The position numbers and the translations under genes were made by a program. From UBA4732 sp963823075 (lineage in GTDB: Bacteria > Planctomycetota > Planctomycetia > Gemmatales > Gemmataceae): a stretch of 64,000 nt of DNA. The stretch spans positions 372,001 through 436,000 of the forward strand of contig CAWGKE010000002.1 of the NCBI GenBank assembly GCA_963823075.1, read 5' to 3'. Numbering within the stretch: position 1 is the first letter of the stretch; each line of letters opens with the position of its first letter. The notes under the pieces were generated by a model. It made no database searches. It saw only the letters and a list, made by a program, of their open reading frames with translations, and was not told the origin of the DNA. Below, one piece after another: positions 57,768-64,000 of this stretch.

Positions 57768-57985
57768 TATCGGTCGTCAGGAAAGTAATGCACGCCGGGT
57801 GCCATGCTTTCGCGGCCCCGGTCGGTGACGGGTTGCCGGGGGGACCGCCGCGAAAGCATGGGAACCCCCGCGGACATCATGCTTTCGCGGCGGCCTTGCC
57901 GAGGACCAGGTGCGGCAAGGAGGCCGCGAAAGCATGGCACCCAGCCAGCCCCTCGGCCCGTGCATTACTTTTCTGACAACCGATA
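57768..57985. mobile_element. MITE-like element with TA-flanked inverted repeats and inner CATGCTTTCGCGGC hairpins
   Basis: The ends match over 26 bp with two mismatches (TATCGGTYGTCAGRAAAGTA...) and start and end in TA. Inside, CATGCTTTCGCGGC occurs four times in alternating orientation, so the 218-bp unit can fold on itself. It has no coding capacity. The rest of the gap 57510-57767 shows nothing. Confidence 0.6.
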
Positions 57986-58166
57986 AACTCGCTGCGGTTG
58001 ACGTAAGTCCTTATTCGTCGGCCCATCCGTCGAGTTTAGGCGCAAAGGCTATCCGGCCCGTTCCAAGTAATCTTGCCCGTCTTTCCCCGATCTGCTAGAC
58101 CATATCCCGGTGCGGGCCACCCTATCTTCCGACCCCAGGCCAAGCGCTCGCCAGCCGAGAACCACC

Positions 58167-59060
58167 ATGATTCCCCTCGACCTATCCGGAAAAGTCGCCC
58201 TCATCACCGGCGTCGGCGACAACGTGGGCTTCGCCTGGCACATCGCCAAGGCCCTGCAAGCGGCCGGGGCGCGGCTGTTCTTCGCCGTCCATCCGCGGCT
58301 GGTGGACATCGTCGAGAACATTCTGGAGCGCGAACCGGACGCCCCTTCGCGCGTGCTGCCCTACGGCGCCGGCGATCTCCACGTCGAGAAGGTAATCGCC
58401 TGCGACGTGGGCTTCGACACGATGGACGACGTGGACGAGAAGACCCGCAACGACCGCCGCTTCGCCAAGCGGGGCGACTACTCCATCCAGGGAATGCTGA
58501 CGACATTCAAGACGTTGTGCAACCAAATCGACATCCTGATCCACAGCGTCGCCTTCAGCCCCGAGGTCACGAACCCGGCCATCGACACCAGCCGCAAGGC
58601 GTACCTCACCGCCCTGAACGTCAGCTCCTATTCGCTGACCGCGCTCCTCCGCGCCTGCCTGCCGCTGATGGAGAACCGGCCGGGCGGGGCCAGCGCCGTG
58701 GGTCTGACCTACCTGGGCGGCTCCCGCGTCGTCCCGCATTACGGCGGCGGCATGTCGTCGGCCAAGGCGGCGCTGCAGATCGACGCGATGCAGCTGGCCA
58801 GCAACCTGGGGCCGAAGAACATCCGCGTCAACCTGATCTCGGCCGGCCCCTACGCCTCGCGTGCGGCCTCCGCCATCGGTAAGGGCGATCACACCATCCA
58901 GAAGATGATCGAATACGCCGCCTCGCGCTCGCCGTTGCCGCGCGGCGTCGAAGCCGAGGAGGTGGCCAACGCCGCCGTGTTCCTGTGCAGCCCGCTGGCG
59001 TCGGCGATCACTGGCGAAGTTCTGTACGTTGATTGCGGCTACAATGTGATGGGGTTGTGA
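58167..59060 (+). CDS. fabI: Enoyl-ACP reductase (NADH), plant-like FabI
   Basis: The 297-residue enzyme has the FabI cofactor start LSGKVALITGVGDNVGFAWH and a catalytic region PHYGGGMSSAKAAL with the active-site Tyr and Lys. The insert before it (GFDTMDDVDEKTRNDRRFAK) and the GGGMSSAK spacing are like the plant/apicomplexan branch rather than E. coli FabI. It does the last reduction in the fatty acid cycle. The ATG at 58167 begins the first strand; upstream codons of the same frame are unlikely to be translated. Confidence 0.9.
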   Translation: MIPLDLSGKVALITGVGDNVGFAWHIAKALQAAGARLFFAVHPRLVDIVENILEREPDAPSRVLPYGAGDLHVEKVIACDVGFDTMDDVDEKTRNDRRFAKRGDYSIQGMLTTFKTLCNQIDILIHSVAFSPEVTNPAIDTSRKAYLTALNVSSYSLTALLRACLPLMENRPGGASAVGLTYLGGSRVVPHYGGGMSSAKAALQIDAMQLASNLGPKNIRVNLISAGPYASRAASAIGKGDHTIQKMIEYAASRSPLPRGVEAEEVANAAVFLCSPLASAITGEVLYVDCGYNVMGL

Positions 59061-59075
59061 GGCGAGCCGGGCCGT

Positions 59076-59405
59076 CTATGGCTTCCGGGAAGGGGGCGGG
59101 ATCTCCAACCGACAGCAGCCCAGATCGAGATGCTCCGCCGCCGGGGCGCCGCCTGCGGGGTGGAAGACGTCGGGGTGCAGGCGGTAAACGACGAATCGGC
59201 CCTGTTTCTCGTCCAGCACGACGCCGGCGTGCCGGAGGACGCCCAGGTGGTGTGAGACGTTGACGACCTCGGCCCCCACCAGGCCGGCGATTTCGCCGAC
59301 GTTGCGGGGGCCGCCGCGCAGGCAGTTGATGATCCGCAGCCGCTCCGGGTCGGCCAGCGCCCGCAGCATTCGGGCGCAATGGTCGGGTTCCAACGCATCG
59401 GTCAT
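59076..59405 (-). CDS. ArsR family transcriptional regulator
   Basis: A 109-residue winged helix protein: MLRALADPERLRIINCL, the HTH VGEIAGLVGAEVVNVSHHLG and the wing VLDEKQGRFVVYRLHPD are typical. The Cys residues of metal-sensing members are not at the usual ELCV position (here ECLRG-like NCLRGGP only), so the signal may not be a metal. It is convergent with fabI, 15 bases away. A TTGGTC/TATTCT pair 17 apart at 59488-59460 could be its promoter. Confidence 0.88.
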   Translation of the reverse strand: MTDALEPDHCARMLRALADPERLRIINCLRGGPRNVGEIAGLVGAEVVNVSHHLGVLRHAGVVLDEKQGRFVVYRLHPDVFHPAGGAPAAEHLDLGCCRLEIPPPSRKP

Positions 59406-59535
59406 GCCTGGGGCCTCACGGTCCCGAGAAGATGGGATAGGGATTCTGTCCCCTCCCCTAGAATACCCGTCTGGCTGCGCCCGACCAACAGCACTTTGGC
59501 CCTGTGAGGATCCGATGAGGGCGGGCCAGGCGCCC

Positions 59536-59565
59536 TTGCCGGCCGTCCGGCGCGCCGCCTACAAT
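59536..59565 (+). promoter_or_regulatory. Possible promoter for the 59595/GH127 genes
   Basis: TTGCCG (59536-59541) and TACAAT (59560-59565) are 18 bases apart and 29 bases before the ATG at 59595. Confidence 0.45.
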
Positions 59566-59594
59566 TCCAGCCCGTCGAAAATGAGGAGGAAACA

Positions 59595-59785
59595 ATGGCG
59601 GAAAAGAAACCGACCGGCGGCGCGGACAAGCCGAAGCTGGTTCGCAAGAGCCTGATGGTGGACCCGACCAAGCTGGAGCAGGCGCGAAGGCGCCGGGCGC
59701 GTCGAACGACGCCGACGCCCTGCGCATGGCCCTCGACCATCTGCTCAGCCACTTCAAGGGCGATCCGCACGGCGAGGAAGAATAA
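59595..59785 (+). CDS. Ribbon-helix-helix/antitoxin-like small protein, frameshifted near 59695
   Basis: The start MAEKKPTGGADKPKLVRKSL and MVDPTKLEQAR look like an RHH strand and first helix. One base is missing near 59695; the next frame gives ASNDADALRMALDHLLSHFK, the second helix, and ends at 59785. The joined protein is about 63 residues. CopG-like RHH proteins bind DNA and often act as antitoxins, but no toxin gene follows: GH127 starts 11 bases on. Confidence 0.6.
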
Positions 59786-59796
59786 GGAGCATCGGC

Positions 59797-62148
59797 ATGT
59801 CGTTTCGATGGCTGTGGTCCTGTCTCGTCGCTCTCGCCGCCGTCAATCCCGTCGTCGCCGGCAAGCCGGAAGCGCTGGCGCCCGTGCCGTTTCCCGACAT
59901 CCACATCGACGATGACTTTTGGGGCCAACGGCTGCGCACCAACCGCACCGCCACGGTGGAGGCCAACCTGCATCAGTGCGAGATCACCGGCCGCATCAAG
60001 AACTTCGCCGTCGCGGCCGGCCTGGAGAAGGGCAAGCACGAGGGAGCGCTCTACAACGACTCCGACGTGTACAAGATGCTGGAGGGCGTCGCCTACAGCC
60101 TGGCCGACAGGCGCGACCCGGACCTGGAAAAGCGGGCCGACGCGATCATCGACCTCATCGCCGCCGCCCAGCAGCCGGACGGCTACCTCGACACCTATTA
60201 CACTCTCGTCGAGCCGCAAAATCGCTGGAAGAGCGACCAGTTCAGCCACGAATTGTATTGCGCCGGCCACCTGATCGAGGCGGCCGTCGCGTATCAGCAG
60301 GCCACGGGCAAGGACAAGCTGCTCAAGGTCGCCCGCAAATTGGCCGACCACATCGACTCGGTTTTCGGCCCCGACAAGCGGCATGAGGCCAGCGGACACG
60401 AGGAGATCGAACTGGCCCTCATCAAGCTCTACCGGGCCACGAAGGAGAAACGCTATCTCCAATTGGCCCTGTTCTTCCTCGACCAGCGCGGCAAAGCGGA
60501 CGGCCGCAAGCTGTTCGGCGAGTACGCCCAGGACGACAAGCCGATCCGCGAACAGACCGAGGTGGTCGGCCATGCGGTGCGGGCGATGTACCTCTATTGC
60601 GCGATGGCCGACGCCGCGGCGATCACCGGCGACGACGGGCTGCTCACCGCGATGGACAAAATCTGGCACGACGTGACGGAGCGCAAGATGTACCTCACCG
60701 GCGGCATCGGGCCGTCGGCCAGCAACGAGGGCTTCACCGTCCCCTACGACCTGCCCAACGACACCGCCTACTGCGAGACGTGCGCCGCCGTCGGCATGGG
60801 CCTGTGGAACCACCGCCTGTTCCTGCTGAGCGGCGACGGCAAGTACGCCGACGTGCTGGAGCGCGAGGCCTACAACGGGCTGATTTCCGGCGTGTCGCTG
60901 AGCGGCGACCGCTTCTTCTACGAGAACCCGCTCGGCAGCACCGGCGGTCATCATCGCGTGCCCTGGTTCGGCACGTCCTGCTGCCCGACCAACATCGTCC
61001 GTTACATTCCCGCCATGGGGGAGCGCGTGTACGCGCAAAAGGGCGACGCCGTTTGGACCGTCCTCTACATCGGCAATACGGCCGAGCTGACGCTGCCGTC
61101 CGGCAAGATCAAGCTGAAAGAGGAGACGAAATATCCCTGGGACGGCGACGTGCGAATCACGGTCGAGCCGGAGAAGAGCTTTGCGTTCGATCTGAACCTG
61201 CGCGTGCCGGGATGGTGCGAGGACGAGCCGGCCGTGACGGTCAACGGCGAGAAACTGACCGGCCTCAAGGCGGAGAAGGGCTATCTGAAAATCGCGCGGA
61301 CCTGGAAGTCCGGCGACGTGGTGCGGCTGAGCCTGCCGATGCCGGTGCGGCGCGTCTACGCCGACCCGCACGTCCAGGCCGACGAGGGGCGCGTCGCGCT
61401 GCAACGCGGCCCCGTGGTCTACTGCCTGGAAGGCGTGGACAACGACGGCCAGGTGCGCAACCTCGTCCTGCCGAAGGACGCGAAGCTGACGGCCGAGTTC
61501 GACAAGGACCTGCTCGGCGGCGTGGTCGTGGTCAAGGGCGAGGCGCAGGCCGTGACGGGGCTGGACGACGCGGACAAGCCGATCGTAAAGCCGACTTCGT
61601 TTGTCGCCGTCCCGTACTGCACCTGGGACAACCGCAAACCGGGGCCGATGGTGGTATGGCTGCCGGAGCGGCCGGAACTGGCGGAGCCGCCCGGCGACCT
61701 CGGCGTCCTGTCCAACGGCGTCCGCGTCCGCGCCTCCCACGTCTGGCAGAACGACACGGTGGCCGCCGTCAACGACGGCGCGACGCCGAAGAACTCCAAC
61801 GACCAGAGCATTCGCCGGCATACGTGGTGGGACCACCGCGGCACGGAGGAGTGGATCGCGTACCGCTTCAGCAAGCCGAAGAAGATCGACGGCTGCTCGG
61901 TCTACTGGTTCGACGACACCGGCGTGGGCCAGTGCCGCATCCCGGCGGAATGGCGGCTGCTGTGGCGCGACGGCGATGAGTGGAAGCCGGTGAAGCTGAG
62001 CGGCGGTTCGGCTTACGGCGTTGCCCTGGACCAGTTCAACAAGGTGACGTTTGAGCCGGTCATGACGCGCGAGTTGAGGATCGAGGTGAAGCTGAAAAAG
62101 GACTTCTCGGGCGGCGTACTCAAGCTGACCGTTTCCGCAGGGAAGTGA
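59797..62148 (+). CDS. Secreted GH127 glycosidase (beta-L-arabinofuranosidase type)
   Basis: A signal peptide (WLWSCLVALAAVNPVVA) leads to a 783-residue DUF1680/GH127 protein. The helical barrel has the catalytic Cys-Glu set: YCETCA (about 325) and SCCPTN (about 395), equivalent to the zinc-bound Cys cluster and nucleophile of known family members. C-terminal beta domains follow. It releases beta-L-arabinofuranose or similar sugars from plant or algal glycans. It begins 11 bases after the RHH gene, so the two may share a promoter. Confidence 0.9.
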   Translation: MSFRWLWSCLVALAAVNPVVAGKPEALAPVPFPDIHIDDDFWGQRLRTNRTATVEANLHQCEITGRIKNFAVAAGLEKGKHEGALYNDSDVYKMLEGVAYSLADRRDPDLEKRADAIIDLIAAAQQPDGYLDTYYTLVEPQNRWKSDQFSHELYCAGHLIEAAVAYQQATGKDKLLKVARKLADHIDSVFGPDKRHEASGHEEIELALIKLYRATKEKRYLQLALFFLDQRGKADGRKLFGEYAQDDKPIREQTEVVGHAVRAMYLYCAMADAAAITGDDGLLTAMDKIWHDVTERKMYLTGGIGPSASNEGFTVPYDLPNDTAYCETCAAVGMGLWNHRLFLLSGDGKYADVLEREAYNGLISGVSLSGDRFFYENPLGSTGGHHRVPWFGTSCCPTNIVRYIPAMGERVYAQKGDAVWTVLYIGNTAELTLPSGKIKLKEETKYPWDGDVRITVEPEKSFAFDLNLRVPGWCEDEPAVTVNGEKLTGLKAEKGYLKIARTWKSGDVVRLSLPMPVRRVYADPHVQADEGRVALQRGPVVYCLEGVDNDGQVRNLVLPKDAKLTAEFDKDLLGGVVVVKGEAQAVTGLDDADKPIVKPTSFVAVPYCTWDNRKPGPMVVWLPERPELAEPPGDLGVLSNGVRVRASHVWQNDTVAAVNDGATPKNSNDQSIRRHTWWDHRGTEEWIAYRFSKPKKIDGCSVYWFDDTGVGQCRIPAEWRLLWRDGDEWKPVKLSGGSAYGVALDQFNKVTFEPVMTRELRIEVKLKKDFSGGVLKLTVSAGK

Positions 62149-62191
62149 AGCCGCGCCTCCGCCCTGCCCCGCCGTCCCCCCTGCCTTTTGC

Positions 62192-62221
62192 TTGACAGCC
62201 GCCCCCCGTCCCCGGTACGGT
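62192..62221 (+). promoter_or_regulatory. Possible promoter of the FHA-GAF kinase gene
   Basis: A perfect TTGACA (62192-62197) and a weak TACGGT (62216-62221) are 18 bases apart, in the gap before the gene at 62294. Confidence 0.4.
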
Positions 62222-62293
62222 GGCGGAATGACGCCCCCTCCGCCCGGCGCCGCGCCGGGCGCCTTCCGCCTCTCCCGGACGCCAGGAGACGCC

Positions 62294-64000
62294 GTGCCTC
62301 GCTTGATCGTCATCAAGGGCGCCGACGAAGGCAAGCAGTTCGAGCTAGTCGGCGACCGCCTCAGCGCCGGGCGCGACTCGTCCAGCAAGGTGCGCCTCTG
62401 CGACACCGAGGTTTCCCGGCGCCACGCCGAGTTCGTCCGCACCCCGGAGGGCTACCGAGTCCTCGACGTCGGCAGCGCCAACGGCACCTTCGTCAACGGC
62501 CAAAGCGTCCGCGACGTGCTGCTTCAGCCCGGCGATCAGGTTCGCATCGGCCAGACCGTTCTCGTCTTCAGCGCCGGACGCACCGAGACGCCGCCGCCCG
62601 GCGCGCTGGCCGACCAGATCAGCCTCATCACCCGCCAGGACCTCGAACTGTCCTCCGCCGTCGTCAAGACCATCGGCGAGGGGGAGGGCAGCCGCATCCT
62701 CGCCCGGCCGGAGAAAGTCGAGGGCAAATGGCTCCAGGCCGCCCTCGCCAACCTCGGCGTCATGTACGAAACCATCCAGGCCGTCAGCCACATTCTCGAC
62801 CTCAATCAGCTCCTCGACCGCATCCTGGAGCTGGTCTTCCAGTCGATCGAGGCCGACCGCGGCTGTGTCATGCTCCGCGCCGCCGCGCCGGACGGCACGG
62901 CCGCCGCCCTGAGCGACGTCGCCTCGCCCCCGCCCTCCGGTGCCGAGCTGGAACCCAAGGCGGTTCGCTGGCGCGAGGGCGTCAGCCGCCAGGAAAAGAT
63001 CCCCGTCAGCCGCACCGTCATGGATTACGTCCTGCGCGAGAAGCAGGGCATTCTCGTCTCCGACGCCACGCGCGACGAGCGCTTCCAGTCCGTGCAGAGC
63101 ATCGTGCGGTTCGGCGTGCGCGAGGTGATCTGCGTGCCGATGAAGGGACGGCACGAGACGATGGGCGTCATCTACCTGGACACGCGGACCAACGCGCGCG
63201 AGGTGATCGCGGCCGGCAATCCCACCGGCAAGTTCACGGCCGACCACCTGGCCCTGGCGGCGGCCATCGCTCACCAGGCGGCGCTGGCCGTCGAGGACAC
63301 GCGCTACCACCAGGCGCTGGTCCACGCCGAGCGCCTGGCGGCCGTCGGCCAGACCATCGCGGCCCTGTCGCACCACATCAAAAACATCCTTCAGGGATTG
63401 CAAATTGGCGGCAAGGTGCTCAAGATGGGCATCGAGGACGGCGACGGCAAGGCGCTGCGGCAGGGGTGGGCGATCGTCGAGAAGAACCAGGGCAAGATCT
63501 ACGAGCTGGTCATGGACATGCTCAGCTATTCCAAGGACCGTGAGCCGGCCCTGGAGGAGACCGACCTGAGCGGCGTGGTCCGCGACGTGGTGGAGTTGCT
63601 GGCCCCGCGGGCCAAGGAACTCGGCGTGACGCTGTCGGTCGCGCTGGCGCCGGTCCTGCCCAAGTGCCCCGCCGACCCCGAGGGCGTCCACCGGGCGCTG
63701 CTCAACGTCGTCGGCAACGCGCTGGAGGCGGTGGAGGGGTGCGAGGCGCCGGGCGTGGTCGTGTCCACGCTGCGCGAGCCGGACGGCAAGTGGCTGCGCA
63801 TCGAGGTGATGGACAACGGCCCCGGCGTGCAGCCGGAGAAGCAGGCGGAGATTTTTCGGCCGTTCGTCAGCACGAAGGGGTCGCGCGGCACCGGCCTGGG
63901 CCTGGCGGTCAGTCGCAAGATCCTTCGCGAACACGGCGGCGACATTCTGCTCAAGAGCCAGGTTGGCCAGGGCAGCACGTTCGCGCTGCGGCTGCCGATG
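62294..64000 (+). CDS. FHA-GAF sensor histidine kinase, truncated by the window end
   Basis: A GTG at 62294 with AGGAG five bases upstream opens a frame that runs to the last base (569 residues). The FHA domain is at about 1-95 (LSAGRDSSSKVRL, VSRRHAEF, GSANGTFVNG). A GAF domain covers about 165-350. The kinase core follows: H box LSHHIKNIL (phospho-acceptor His), N box NVVGNALEAVE, G1 DNGPGV, F box FRPFVSTKG and G2 GTGLGLAV. It is a soluble kinase that may respond to a phosphoprotein. An in-frame ATG at 62228 would add 22 residues, before the FHA fold. Confidence 0.88.
   Translation, partial: MPRLIVIKGADEGKQFELVGDRLSAGRDSSSKVRLCDTEVSRRHAEFVRTPEGYRVLDVGSANGTFVNGQSVRDVLLQPGDQVRIGQTVLVFSAGRTETPPPGALADQISLITRQDLELSSAVVKTIGEGEGSRILARPEKVEGKWLQAALANLGVMYETIQAVSHILDLNQLLDRILELVFQSIEADRGCVMLRAAAPDGTAAALSDVASPPPSGAELEPKAVRWREGVSRQEKIPVSRTVMDYVLREKQGILVSDATRDERFQSVQSIVRFGVREVICVPMKGRHETMGVIYLDTRTNAREVIAAGNPTGKFTADHLALAAAIAHQAALAVEDTRYHQALVHAERLAAVGQTIAALSHHIKNILQGLQIGGKVLKMGIEDGDGKALRQGWAIVEKNQGKIYELVMDMLSYSKDREPALEETDLSGVVRDVVELLAPRAKELGVTLSVALAPVLPKCPADPEGVHRALLNVVGNALEAVEGCEAPGVVVSTLREPDGKWLRIEVMDNGPGVQPEKQAEIFRPFVSTKGSRGTGLGLAVSRKILREHGGDILLKSQVGQGSTFALRLPM

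Noticed and set aside
59595..59785. Toxin-antitoxin pair starting with the RHH protein
   Set aside because: The next gene is a secreted GH127 glycosidase, not a toxin-sized gene.

Overview
The window is about 66% G+C and reads as a chromosome segment of a planctomycete, probably of the Gemmata-like branch. The basis is gene content: a very large Ser/Thr kinase with TPR tail, a formylglycine-generating enzyme, GYF_2-type proteins, GH127 and GH5 glycosidases, Tat-exported Gfo/Idh oxidoreductases, PQQ-type propellers, a plant-like enoyl-ACP reductase, a bacterial RRM protein and several tiny proteins typical of that phylum. No rRNA, tRNA or CRISPR array was seen. This placement is inference from families, not from a marker gene.

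Layout. 0-7 kb: end of a GTPase gene, a HEAT-repeat protein, a Gly-rich repeat protein, an outer-membrane-like protein and a large membrane protein. 7-20 kb: a TIM-barrel isomerase, small proteins, trpG/pabA, msrA, yjbQ, a FHA-GAF-nucleotidyl cyclase, the 1375-residue kinase, a xylonate-type dehydratase, then a two-gene module of unknown function. 20-26 kb: a three-domain secreted protein, an IS630-type remnant fused to a broken kinase gene, and a GH5 enzyme. 26-35 kb: a glycan/lipid assembly cluster (FAD oxidoreductase, GT2, methyltransferase, radical SAM/SPASM protein, Cys-rich protein, SDR epimerase, polytopic membrane protein). 35-46 kb: metabolic and housekeeping genes, among them thpR, a PfkB kinase overlapping a MaoC hydratase gene, and a MarR regulator divergent from a PQQ-type gene. 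46-57 kb: the FGE, then a dense run of small proteins (DUF1328, DUF3309, csrA, two DUF2294 proteins, RRM, desaturase, atypical response regulator). 57-64 kb: a TPR protein, fabI, an ArsR regulator, GH127 and the start of a FHA-GAF histidine kinase.

The most interesting signal is a family of three unannotated RNA-like genes on the minus strand (about 50.0, 51.4 and 54.0 kb). Each has its own TTG-N-TATAMT promoter behind a shared AATTYACTTG box, a conserved core with two hairpins, and a long terminator hairpin with a T-tract. The hairpins show compensatory base changes between copies. One copy sits directly upstream of an operon carrying csrA.

Intergenic DNA is unusually rich in inverted repeats: three loci built from heptamer arrays facing each other, a family of palindromes beginning TAGCCGC, a second palindrome family beginning GGCGAGCGG, and two TA-flanked MITE-like elements. 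About 20 single-base frameshifts or nonsense codons break otherwise conserved genes, several in C or G homopolymers. I read most of these as sequencing or assembly errors rather than biology. For those genes the stated span joins the pieces.
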